From Scalesia atractyloides (Eukaryota > Streptophyta > Magnoliopsida > Asterales > Asteraceae), in assembly GCA_947069175.1 (NCBI GenBank), contig CAMTDV010000023.1, positions 92,555,576 through 92,619,575 on the forward strand: DNA of 64,000 bases, written 5' to 3'. Under the pieces are notes generated by a model that was not told the origin of the DNA, made no database searches, and saw only the letters and a list, made by a program, of their open reading frames with translations. The position numbers and the translations under genes were made by a program. Below are positions 35,442-46,665 of the stretch, piece after piece. Positions within the stretch are counted from its first letter, which is position 1. Every line of letters starts with the position of its first letter.

Positions 35442-35626
35442 TTTCTTTTTTTATTTATTTTATTTTCACTTTTTATCAATTATAGTTTATAAATTCTAAA
35501 TTGTTTATTAATTATGTATCGTTTAAAATTAAAATAAGTCATAAATACGCAACGAAATTTTTTATAACTTGATATTCGATTACAAACGAAGCGGGTTTGG
35601 AAACCCGTTTTTCGACGGATGTTACA

Positions 35627-36424
35627 ACTCAGATGTTAGTAGGATGTGCACCGGCGGCATAGGCATCATAGGGCTTACAAATGTGCCGACGACCGGTACC
35701 AACCTATACAATCATTTAGAAGCCTAACACCAGTGACAATCGTCTTATTCAACTAAGTCTTCTGCACTCTTCTAATCTTGACATTATCAGTCCCTGCATT
35801 TTCAAGTTGTGGTATACTTTTTTCTCAAAAGTTCCAACAATCTCCCATTAGACTATTTCATACCACTTGAACTTCACATGCTGAACCACACAATCAACAA
35901 AGTCGCCTACACATAAAGTCACCTAGGTCTTCAATTCTTCAGGCTTGTCAGCTTTGAACATCCGGTAAAGATTCGTCTTACGGATCAGTATTTAAGACTT
36001 GCTAAATTTGATTCTTCATCCTACATAAAGTGCATTTCCAACCCATGTATTTTGTTGATAACATTAGACTATCATTTTTTAGACTCAGCATAGCTTTTTT
36101 ATTCAATTCATTCGCAATGAAACCAACACACATTTTTAATGTCTATTCTCCAAGGGATGTTAGATTCTCATAACTATGCTCAAAATTCATTTATATATCA
36201 TTCTCCTTAAAAATCCCAAAACCCTAATGTGTGTTCTGCGAACTAGGCCTCGTCGCGCGACGCGATGGTTGTTGCCTCCTTTCTCGTGTCGCGCGAGAGG
36301 GTGTATGACCTCTTCGTTGACTTTCCTCCCCTCACATGATGCAAGGGGCTATCCTCTCGCTGTCGCGTCGCGAGACAGGGCTTATTTCCTGCATTTTTGG
36401 TTTATTTCCCGTTTACGTACAACT
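35627..36424. other. Degenerate repeat DNA between solo LTRs
   Basis: Contains CAACAATCTCCCATTAGAC, a phrase I associate with LTR-retroelement remnants, and a CG-rich stretch with GTCGCGCGACGCG at 36250-36375. No intact ORF or RNA gene. Confidence 0.4.
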
Positions 36425-37414
36425 TGTCACACCCCGACCCGCAGCGGAATAAAAGTCGGGGCATGATTGGGTTATCACCAAAGCTCATGATATTTACTAA
36501 GAAGTTTCATATTTATTAAATTCAAATTAAAATTTAAATATCCAACAAAAATTTCATACAAATAAAATAAAATCTAAATGTTTGTTCCAAAGCAATAACT
36601 TGTTTATTCTTCTAGGCCATCCTAAGTGTTTCTTTCCTCAACTTGATCACCTGTATCATGTGTAAAACAGAGGAGATTTTGGGTCAACAAAAGTTGGCGA
36701 ATGAACCTTTGATAAAACATTTAAATAATTGCTTATTTTGTTTATTAAAGAAAATTATGCATAAATCACATGTGAGCAAATATAGATATGTAACCAATCA
36801 CAAACCACATTGAATGAATATATGACATGAATGATGATGTCTGAGATCAAGGCTCAATCAAACGGAGCCGATCTAATGAGGCACCTGATGCTCAACCTGT
36901 ATCCCACGAGGAACTGATGGGCCTAATGAAATGAGTTCACTGAAATGATAAATTGAATCCACATATAAACCACACAACAAGCAATTCACATTTGATCACA
37001 AAATGATATAAGCACAAGTGTTTAAATAAAATAAAGGAATGGTACGACACATGATACACCCCAAAACGTGATTAAAACGGAGAATTTGTAGAGATTCACT
37101 CACAGTGGGTGCGTAGTCTTGGTTGATGATGAGTGCGCACGAGTTGAGAATTTGATCGACGAAAGAATACTAACCTAAAATAACAACGCGATAACTTGAT
37201 AAATAAATAACTAACTTTTGAATTAAAACATTTGTTTAGATTTTTAAGTTTATTTTTGTGATTTTTATTAATTTTTTAAACCTTTGTATTTTAGGTATTT
37301 TTAATAAGCTTTTCTTTTAATATAACTATAAAATAAATAAATAATAAAATAATAAAAAAAATATTTGTCAGTCTGACAGGCTGACTGTCAGACCGGTTCG
37401 TCAGGTGGGTTGGT

Positions 37415-37800
37415 ATGCGCGTGTATAGAGTCGAACCTGGGACCTCACGTTCACGTGCACGCAGCTCTTCCAACTGAGCTACGTGTCTAACCCGACATAT
37501 TCTAGATTTTAATTATATTTATACACACTTTAGATTATTTCTAATTTAATTAAATTTACAAAAAGGTTTCAGTAATCCGACCGGTGCGTGCCAAAGTGCT
37601 CGAACACAACCAACTGGGCTGGGTGGCTAAACCGACAAGATTTGCTTTTTAATTATACTTATATACACACTGTTAGTTGATACAATTCATTAAAACTAAA
37701 ACTGTTAAATAACAGTTATGCGGTCATGAACTAGAATCGAACTGGAGACGTGAATATCGTATTTGCACACAGTCCACCACTGGACTTTGTGTCTAACCCG
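37415..37800 (-). other. tRNA-like array in solo LTR 2
   Basis: Unit 1 at 37415-37495 keeps the A-box (TAGCTCAGTTGG) and GGTTCGACTC-type B-box. Unit 2 (37580-37635) has decayed. Unit 3 (37730-37800) keeps the CCACCACTGG hairpin with a mismatch and a GTTCGATTC-type B-box. Confidence 0.65.
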
Positions 37801-38367
37801 TTTGAAACAGCCGTTTTAATTATATAAAACATTTCACCCCACTTCGTCTTCTTCATTTTGAATTTGAACTACCCCTTATACATGCCCGATTTAATATGTT
37901 TCACTTCTGTTCTTCTTTTAACCATCAGTTCATTATGTTAATTAGATAATATTCAAAGGAAAAGGGCAGGAGTTTACCGTAGAACGGAAGTGGATGTTCA
38001 CGATTTCCGGCAGTTGAATTCCGGCGACTGACTGTGTTTTTCCGGCGAATAGGGGGGGTGGTGAGCAGAGGAACAATGCGAGCAAAATGAGCGAGTTGAT
38101 TGTGAGAGTTCGACTAGTATTTATAGGGGGTGGCAGGAGGTTTCGACCTTGCTTGATTTTGGTAACATTATTCGATGATTTGAAAAATTAGCTAGAAGGA
38201 TGACAACCGAGCTAATTGGGTTTGCCAAAAATACATCCCGAGCTAGCTGTCGAAGGTTTCAAATAAGAAAGGAAAGGCGCGTGATGTCGGATCCAGTTAA
38301 TTGCAGGTTTCAACATATATTCGACATAAGAGTTTTAAGATCTTAATGTTCACACAACATGTGTGTG

Positions 38368-38440
38368 TAGGCCAGCGGTGTTGCAGTGTGAGTGTGACCA
38401 AGGGAACCCGGGTTCGATTCCCGGTTCACCCATTTTTTTT
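38368..38440 (+). other. Antisense tRNA-like module in U3 of solo LTR 2, with T8 run
   Basis: CCGGGTTCGATTCCCGG is a perfect 5-bp T-arm around a canonical TTCGATT loop. GCCAGCGGTGTTGCAG is a weak A-box. A T8 run at 38433-38440 directly follows, as a Pol III terminator would. Confidence 0.65.
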
Positions 38441-38674
38441 AAACCGCTTTTCTTTAGTTGTTTTTATTTCCTTTGTAATTATTATAAATAATTATTAATT
38501 AGTTGATTTGTTTTTCTTAATTAATGGATTATATCTTTAAATTTTATTTATAAATTTATTTTTAAACATTAAATTTAATCATTATATATAAATAAATAAC
38601 TAAACACGTAAACAAATATTCTTTGATTGATAAAAGAGGGGGGTTTTCGAAACCCGATTTACACAAATGTTACA

Positions 38675-39934
38675 GTCGTCCGGAGGCTCGGTTTTCTTCA
38701 TGTTTTCTCATTTTAGCTTCCTTTCTCCTTCGGACCCTGCAATACAAAACGACTCAGTAGTATACAAAAACCTAATAAAAACAATAGCAAACGACTCGAT
38801 AATTATACAAACTATACGACGGAAATGGATGTATTTTGCAATACATTACACCAATTTGGGTAGTTTTGAACAAACTTTGAATCATAACTGAAAATTGCTA
38901 TTGGCTTGTTAGGTTTTTAACTGCTAGAGACTACGTAAACTGCTATCAACTTATTTATTTACTATTGCAGACTATTGAGTATTAATTAGGTTTTTATTAA
39001 ATTCTTTATAGTTTAAATAATACAATTAAACAAGTATGTCAAGTTTAGGTTAACTGTTAATTAGAGAAAAATATATATTTTAAGACATTCGAGCCTATGT
39101 ATGTAAGCATTTATGTAAACATATACGTGTACGTATGTAATAGGTATCCATGAGTAATAAATGAGAAAGAACGCATACACTTTGTGCTGAAAAGATATAA
39201 ACGTACCAGTTGCTCGAGCCTTGTAAGTGTAGCTTTGGTGTATGTGACTTTATCATTTGAACTCTTGCTTTATAAATCTAAATTCTTGATGTCGCATGTT
39301 TATTGTTAGAAGTAGCTAGGATTGTGCTTTAACTGCCCATTCTAACATGTTGAACCGATCTATTTATTACATGTTTAACTGACTTGTTTTAACGTACCCA
39401 TTTTATGTCCACAATTGACGGAAAACCTTAAATCCGTCATTTTTATATATGCATCCATGTGATATATATTTGATATCATCAAAACAAATAATATTTCTTA
39501 ATGCATATTCGTACTAAAGAACCATCATACACGTTTTTACATGTCTATTCTTAGTAATCTTTTCTTAATGATTTGATGTTTATATAAATGGTTTGAAGTG
39601 TCTAAACACAACATCCTAAATAGTGTTGGTACTCGAAATAAATAGTTCAAGCTCAAACCCAAAAGATATAGCTTCTCAGTGTTGGTACTCGAAATAATAG
39701 TTCAAGCTCGAACCCAAAAGATATAGCTTCTCACTAAAACTATAAGATAAAAAAATAATCATACATTGGATAGTAATTTGAACATAATATTGGTTGTTTC
39801 AAAGGGAGAAATATAGCAATACAATTACATATGAAAGAAAAAACAATCATACATTGAATTACATGAAAGTTATTAAAAAACATACATCTAGACAAATATC
39901 AACCGATTGAATTCACCATCATTTTAACACCAAT
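38675..39934. other. Intergenic with a 56-bp tandem duplication
   Basis: AT-rich DNA downstream of the glycine-rich protein gene. A tandem duplication at 39622-39733 repeats GTGTTGGTACTCGAAATAA through GATATAGCTTCTCA (57 and 56 bp). No gene is recognisable. Confidence 0.5.
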
Positions 39935-41043
39935 TTAATCACCTCCTCCACCTACACCACCTCCGGCACCACCACCAAACCCTCCTCCAACTCCTTTTCC
40001 ATCACCACCACCTCCCCCAAAGCCGCCGCCACCACCACCACCTTTTCCTCCCCCAAATCCACCACCAACTCCGCCATCAAATCTCCACCATTGCCTCCTC
40101 CTCCACCACCACCAAATCCTCCACCGCCTCCGCTACCTATCCCACCACCACTTCCAAAACCTCCCCCCATTCCTCCACCAGATCCACCACCACCTCCTAC
40201 ACCGCCTCCACCGCCACCTCCAAGCCCTCCACCGGCTCCCATTCCACCGCCGCCTCCCATTCCACCTCCAGCTCCACCACCGCCACCAACTCCGCCGCCG
40301 GCTCCACCACCACCTCCTATTCCCCTCCGGCTCCACCGCCGCCACCGGCTCCACCACCACCCCCGATTCCACCGCCTGCTCCACCACCGCCTCTGATTCC
40401 TCCACCGGAACCTCCACCTCCTACTCCACCAGAACCACCACCAATTCCACCTCCTACTCCACCACCACCTCCCTTACCTATTCCTCCACCATCGGAACCA
40501 CCGCCAATTCCACCTCCTACTCCACCTCCTCCTCCCTTACCTATTCCTCCACCACCAGAACCACTGCCAATTCCGCCTCCACCGCCTTTCCCTATTCCAC
40601 CACCACCACCTTTCCAATCCCACCACCTTTTCCTTTCCCAATTCCACCACCAATGCCCTTACCAATCCCACCTCCACCACCACCAAAATGACCATGGTGT
40701 TTTTTCTCTTTCTTACCATGCTTCTTTTTACCCCCACCCCCTTTTCTTTCCCATCACAATCAGGTTCCTCCACTATCTTTTCATCACTCCCAATTGTAAA
40801 CCCCTCCCCAGTACCAATACTAAAACTAAAAGAACTACCACCACCGCCTCCACCACCGCCGCCGCCACCAAAACTCCATCCCGGTTGGTCATCAAAAAAC
40901 CACTCCGGTTTCTTCACTTCAACCCCATCTCCGCCGCCCACCTCCTCCGCCGCCAACTTTCTCCCCTCAATACAACTTCCAACAAATAACACAAACAAAA
41001 ATCCCACTAAAATGCCACTCTTAACAACTCTACTAGTACCCAT
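39935..41043 (-). CDS. Secreted glycine-rich protein (reading frame broken several times)
   Basis: The product would be a cell-wall type glycine-rich protein. The N-terminus from 41043 (MGTSRVVKSGILVGFLFVLF, then a VGSCIEG cleavage-like region) is a signal peptide. A GWSFGGGGG tract and a basic His-rich KKHGKKEKKHHGHF stretch follow, then hundreds of bases of GGN codons (GGGGGIGKG, GGGFGSGGGIGSGG) to a TAA at 39935-39937. The glycine frame switches at about 40735, 40608, 40320 and 40080, so no single ORF covers the gene. The remaining coding sense is obvious, which points to assembly indels in repetitive GGT tracts or a young pseudogene. The start at 41043 is preferred over 41076 because a TATA box (about 41099-41107) leaves too little leader for the latter. 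The proline-rich plus-strand ORF is its shadow. Confidence 0.65.
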
Positions 41044-42163
41044 TGTGTTTGTAAGTATATATTCAAGTTGTTGCATTTGATAATGATGGAAACTTGGGTT
41101 TATATATACATTTTTTATGGAAACAAAGAATTAATTTGCCACAGCTTCTCAACTGAAAGTGACCCTTTATCATTTCTTTATATTGTTTACATTTAATTTA
41201 ATTTATATTTATCAACCAAATGAACTATGACACCCATGCATTTACCTGAAGAGCTTCATACTTGCATTCAAGGCCACCGTGCGTACCCATGTACATACAC
41301 AACAATCTCTCTATATAAAAAAGATAAATCAAACTAAATTTCAGTTACATAACAAAATTACATCAAACGTCATTAACGAATGCAACAGAGTGGCATGGAT
41401 AATCGGCAACATCTGGGAGACATGTTCAATTTCTTTTTGCTTGTGTCGATTTGATTTTTTTTAATCTTCTCCTCATATATTTCATGATGATCTATATATC
41501 TGAAATTAATTTCGTGCTGAATGTAATTTTCATTCAATGATTTTCACTTAACAAATTATATTATATTTTATATATATGAATTTTATATATATATGAATTG
41601 CAATTGCTCATGAATAGTAGTTGGTAAATTTTAAGGATTTGTTTTCTATTTTTACTTAATTTAATCTCTTACTAATAAATAATAATTTTATATATATAAT
41701 AATTTTTGAGTATTTGCTTTTTACTTTTTAGTTTTTGATTTTTTTAGCAAGAACTTACGTTTGTTAACTTTTAAAAAAGTTCTAAATCCCGTGTTTATGT
41801 TTATTTATTTTATTAACATTCCATTGCAATTGCAGTTGGTAAATTTTAAGGATTTGTTTTCTATTTTTATTTTATTTGATCTCTTACTAATAAATAATAA
41901 TTAATAATTTTTAAGTATTTGCTTTTTACTTTTTAGTTTTTGATTTTTTTAGCAAGAACTTACGTTTGTTAACCTTTAAAAAAGTTCTAAATCCGTGTTT
42001 ATGTTTATTTATTTTATTAACATTCCAAGTTATTTGCACGTATGGTACATTATGGTTCATGAATAATACTTGGTAAATTTTAAGCATTTGCTTTTATTTT
42101 TATAGTATTTAATTTATTATTTAATTTGATCTTTTACTAATAAATAGGAATGAATAATCTTTA
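41044..42163. other. Upstream of the glycine-rich gene, AT-rich with tandem 200-bp repeats
   Basis: After the glycine-rich gene promoter this is AT-rich, with three imperfect repeats of about 200 bp at 41621-41822, 41836-42030 and 42062-42275. They share TTGGTAAATTTTAAG, AGTATTTGCTTTTTACTTTT, TTAACTTTTAAAAA and TTTATTTTATTAACATTCC. The last runs into the duplicated unit described separately. Confidence 0.6.
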
Positions 42164-43607
42164 AGTATTTACTTTTTAGTAGTACTTGATATTTTAGTAA
42201 TAATTTACGTTCGTTAACTTTTTAAAAAGTTCTAAACCCACATTTATGTTTATTTATTTTATTAACATTCCAAGTTATGTGTACGCACGTTGCGTTGTGA
42301 TGATACGTTATCGTTGGCATTAGATCGGTATCAGTTTGTTTCATCACAGTACTGGTACACTGCATCGACCAAAAATGATAACATCGATACTGTCATCGAT
42401 GTTGTTGTTCGAACGATATGAATTGGTTCAGATTGCCACTGTACTGGTATCGATATTCCAGTACGGTACAGAATCATACGATGCACTATAAAAATGAATA
42501 TAGGTTTTGATACCAATTGTCACACCCCGACCCGCAGCGGATAAGGTGATCGGGGCATGATTGGGTTATCATCAAAGCTCATGACATTTATTAAGCGTTT
42601 CATATTCATTAATACAAATTAAATGGAAATTTACAATAAAGGTTACAACTGTTCTAACTAACAATCTAAACTTCTTGGTTCTCTTCTAAGGCATATCCTA
42701 TGTTTTCCTTGCTTCAACCTGTTCACCTGTATCATGTGTAAAAGGGATTTTGGATCAACATAATGTTGGCGAGTGAATCCTATGGAAAACATTTGAACAA
42801 TTTATTTAACTTGATTATGAAATATGTGCACAACCAAACATGAGTGAAAATAGATGTAACTTAATCAACAGTCATAAGATGTTAAATGAAACACTCATGA
42901 ACAATAATGGAACAATTAAAGGCACGCGATGCTCAACTCGTCTCTCACGAGGAACTGAGGGGCCTGATGAATGAATTGCATAAACATGATAATATGAATG
43001 ACACAACTACAAACAATACAAACTCAATGATATACACATAAACAATAATGAATTTGAATTGAAGCCCGCGATGTTCTACTCGTCTCCCACGAGGAACTGA
43101 TGGGCTTAATGTATGAGTTTCATATAATTTGTCAAAAGGAATATAAGTAAATCACAACAATAAAAACAATCTAAGTTTAAGTCATGATGTGGTATGGCAC
43201 AAGTTTAAATAAATAAATTAGTTATTTTCATAACACATGACACACCCCAAAACGTGTAATTTAAAAGGGGGAATTGTAAGATTCACTCACAGTGGGTGCG
43301 TTCGGTTGATGACGTTGAATGCACGCGAAGTGGTTTTAACCACGAGAGAGATTTAACCTAGATAAATCGCATTATGGTTTGGTAAGTAAACGGATTTTAT
43401 TAAACTATTTTAGTAGATTTGTTGGGTGTATTTTTGTGAGTTTGATGCTATTTTCTAACCTTAAAAATGTTATTTTTAAGTATTTATAATTGATTTTTAA
43501 TTAAAATAATTAAATAAAAATAATAAAAAAATTTATTTTTTTTCTGACCGTTGACCGTCCGGTTGACCGTTGACCTGACCGTTGACCGGTTCGATGGCAT
43601 ATTATTG

Positions 43608-44200
43608 TGCGCTGAGTGAGGCTCGAACCCGAGACCTCTCGTACGCGTGCACGCAGCTCTACCAACTGAGCTACGTGTCTAACCCGTTATATATCTGATT
43701 TTAATTATATATATACACTAATTAGTTTAAACTGAAAATCATTTTATTTTAAAAACATTTTAAGCGAAACGGTCATGCACTCCACAGGTCTCGAACCCGG
43801 GACCTGTGGTTTAATCTAACACACAGTCCACCGCTGGACTGTGTGTTCAACATGTTATATCATTCGATTTTTATTATACTTAAATACTAATTATTTATTT
43901 CCTTTTCTGCCTTAATTAAAAAGAAGAGATAATTGTCCGAGTCGGTGCTGAAGACCGGACTCGAACTCGTGACCTGTGATATAAACAAACACACAGTCCA
44001 CCGCTGGACTGTGTGTCTAACTTGGTTTTTATTCCGGTTATTAATATACTTAACATATATCTAAGGCGACTCCGGTTCAGTAAACAAAAAAATGGATTTT
44101 ATTAAGGCAGCGTGTGTGAGACGGGAATCGAACTCGAGACCTTTGCTTGTATAACGTTTTATGTGCACACAGTCCACCGCTGGACTGTGTGTCTAACCCG
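43608..44200 (-). other. tRNA-like array (4 units) in solo LTR 3
   Basis: Units at 43608-43686, 43780-43852, 43950-44025 and 44120-44200, spacing 166-175 bp. Unit 1 has TAGCTCAGTTGG and GGTTCGAGCC. The other three share the CACAGTCCAGCGGTGGACTG hairpin followed by GTTCGAG/GTTCGAT B-boxes. One unit more than the other copies. Confidence 0.8.
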
Positions 44201-44894
44201 ATTAATATCCTGATTTTAATTAAACTTATAGGATACGGAAATACATCGTCTTCCTCGTCAGGTTATAACCAGAAATCGGGTCTGACTGGTTCGAGTTTTT
44301 ATTCAAGTTTCATTAGTGTTTTAGGTTAATTACTGGTAAGGTAGAAGTAAAAAGAAAGGAAAATAAGCGTGAGGTATACCGACTCGCTTTCCTCTGTTTT
44401 CCGGCAGAACTCCGGCGACAGAAATCACCTCCGGCGATGAGTTTCTCGTAGCAGCGAGTCTCCAGGAAGTTTAGAAAGGGCGTGGGTATCTCCGGGATAA
44501 CTCAGGGGCTCAGTAAGGCTCGGCAATGGAGAAAACGGTTTTCCGGCGATGAGCAGAGAAATTCCGGCGAGTGGAATTACGCCGTGAAAAGATGTGTTTT
44601 TGAGCGAAAAGGTTTGTCGTCGGTTGTGGGTCAATTTATAGGAGAAAAACGAGATGTATTTGGTCTGATTTCGGACTGTGTTCGTTTATTTAAATTTTCC
44701 GGCGGTTATGAATTTGGTCGCGGACTTTAAACATTGGTTATAACCGATGTATTGTTAATGGTTTACGTTATAACTGAAAGTGGTGTTAAAACTCGCGAGA
44801 TTTCCGGGATTCCGACGACTGAACCGTTTGGGCGCCGGTTTTGAATTCGTAAAGTCACTTTATGAATTAAATGATTCTATTATTTAACAAATGG

Positions 44895-44980
44895 AACAAG
44901 TGGCGCAGTGGTTTGTGTGTTGAGAGATAAGTTGCTGAACTGACTCGGTACAGACCCGGGTTCGAAACCCGGCAGAAGCA
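44895..44980 (+). other. Antisense tRNA-like module in U3 of solo LTR 3
   Basis: TGGCGCAGTGG (A-box type) and the perfect T-arm CCGGGTTCGAAACCCGG, then a T5 run near 44986. Confidence 0.75.
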
Positions 44981-45737
44981 AATCATTTTTATTTTGCGAT
45001 TTTTGACAGTTTTTCAAAAACTAAATATATATTCCCGTATAATAATTGATTACGGATCGTTTAAAAAATATTTTGGGCATTTAATTCGCAACGAAAATTT
45101 TGACTGACTGTTCGGTTGATAAACGGAGCGGGTTTGGTAAATCCGTTTTTGACGGATGTTACACCAATATTGTTCAGTTGATTACGATAATCATACGGTA
45201 TCAGTTCATAGAAAGAAAAAATAATAAAAATAATACGGTACCGACACCTACGCTTTTCATTCGCTTTTAGTTCGGTTCACTACAGTATTTACTTTTTAGT
45301 AGTACTTGATATTTTAGTAATAATTTACGTTCGTTAACTTTTTAAAAAGTTCTAATCCCACATTTATGCTTATTTATTTTATTAACATTCCAAGTTATTT
45401 GCACGCACGTTGCGTTGTGATGATACGTTATCGTTGGCATTAGATCGGTATCAGTTTGTTTCATCACAGTACTGGTACACTGCATCGACCAAAAATGATA
45501 ACATCGATACTGGCATCGCTGTTGTTGTTCGAACGATATGAATTGGTTCAGTGTAACATCCGTCGAAAAACGGGTTTCCAAACCCGCTTCGTTTATTAAT
45601 CGAATAATCAGTTATAAAATTTCGTTGCGTAATTATGATCAATATTAATTTTAAACAATACATAATTAATAAACATTTTAGAATTTAAAAACTATAATTA
45701 TTAAAAAGTAAAAATAAGTTAGAAAAAAATTAAAAGA

Positions 45738-45806
45738 GGCTGCCGGGTTTCGAACCCGGGTCAGCCGGAAGAAACAAGCAACACCCAACCACTCCGCCAC
45801 TTGACT
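45738..45806 (-). other. Antisense tRNA-like module in U3 (5' LTR)
   Basis: On the minus strand TGGCGGAGTGG fits the A-box consensus TRGYNNARNNG, and about 32 bp later CCGGGTTCGAAACCCGG gives the B-box and a perfect T-arm. A T7 run follows on that strand (A-run at 45723-45729). No acceptor-stem pairing is evident, so it is tRNA-like rather than a tRNA gene. Confidence 0.75.
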
Positions 45807-46069
45807 CATTTGTGATAACTAATAAAACAATTAATACTTATAATAAAACTCAAAACTCAAATTCAGTAATCAGCGCGCCCAATTCGGAGTCGCCGGAAAT
45901 ACCGACGATTTCGCCAATTGTCGACGGTTTCCTTTGACTAAACGCGTGTATTAACCTCGACATCGGTTATAACCGATGTCTAATCCCGCGATCTCAGTCA
46001 TAACCGCCGGAGAAAAACCTTGACCACGAATCAAGACCAAATTCGGACTCAATTCATCCTGATTCTTCC

Positions 46070-46078
46070 CTATAAATA
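46070..46078 (+). promoter_or_regulatory. LTR TATA box
   Basis: CTATAAATA, canonical and conserved at the same place in the 3' LTR (54211-54219 region) and in the solo LTRs. Confidence 0.75.
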
Positions 46079-46665
46079 CACACCCAAGTCTCTGGTAATC
46101 TTTTCGCTCAAAATCGCACAATTTCTCGAAGCAATTACACTCGCCGGAGATATTCTGTATTGCCGGACATTCGCCGGAAAACCGAGACTTACATCAAATC
46201 GGTAAATTTCTCGACTCTTTCGTTTTCAATCCATTGTTAGACTTATACTAACTTCAATCCTGCAACCAGAATCGGTCCCAGACGACGTTGCCGGATAATT
46301 TGCACTCGCCGGAAAATCTCTGGAAATTTCCGAAATCACGCCATGAATCGGTACAATCATCTAAACCCTCTGATAATCCTTGTATAGTAACTCAATTTCA
46401 CAACTCATTGATCAAAACTGTTAATTGATTCAATCAGACGGAATTCACAAAACAGAGCCGACGACCATTGCCGGAATTCTGAGGAAAGCATTCTGTTCGG
46501 TACATTCGATTCCGTAACTCTATTTATTCATTACATTTCAATCACTTATATTATCGACGAACGATTTAAACCAGAACAGTTGGATATCGTTTGTCTGTGT
46601 CTTGAACGAAGAAGACGAAGTCAAACGTTGTGTATAAGTGTAATTAAAGCAAGATATTAAATCGG

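Larger units (their letters stand above)
32960..35626 (-). mobile_element. Solo LTR 1 of the tRNA-like-array gypsy family
   Basis: Begins TGTCACACCCCGACC and ends CGGATGTTACA, i.e. an LTR in minus orientation (TGTAACATCC...GGTGTGACA). Perfect 5-bp target duplication ACTCA (32955-32959 and 35627-35631). Length 2667 bp, no internal domain, so it is the product of LTR-LTR recombination. A TATA box (minus strand TATAAATAC, near 35086-35094) is conserved with the full element. It carries three tRNA-like units in sense and one in antisense. Confidence 0.9.
36425..38674 (-). mobile_element. Solo LTR 2 of the same family (no matching target duplication)
   Basis: Starts TGTCACACCCCGACC and ends AAATGTTACA, 2250 bp, shorter than its relatives. 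Flanks CAACT and GTCGT do not match, so it may derive from recombination between two elements or have lost its original end. It keeps the family TATA region (near 38115) and four tRNA-like modules, more diverged than in the other copies. Confidence 0.8.
42518..45163 (-). mobile_element. Solo LTR 3 of the same family
   Basis: 2646 bp, TGTCACACC...GATGTTACA, minus orientation, with perfect 5-bp target duplication CCAAT at 42513-42517 and 45164-45168. The corresponding empty site is present at 56412. It has four sense tRNA-like units instead of three, plus the antisense module. Confidence 0.92.

Noticed and set aside
40091..40396. Proline-rich ORF on the plus strand
   Set aside because: Complement of the glycine-rich GGN codons; the minus-strand gene has a signal peptide and proper start, this one does not.
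46020..46205. Identical 61-codon ORFs in both LTRs (also 54162-54347)
   Set aside because: The ATG lies upstream of the LTR TATA box, so it would not be in the transcript; repeated only because the LTRs are copies.
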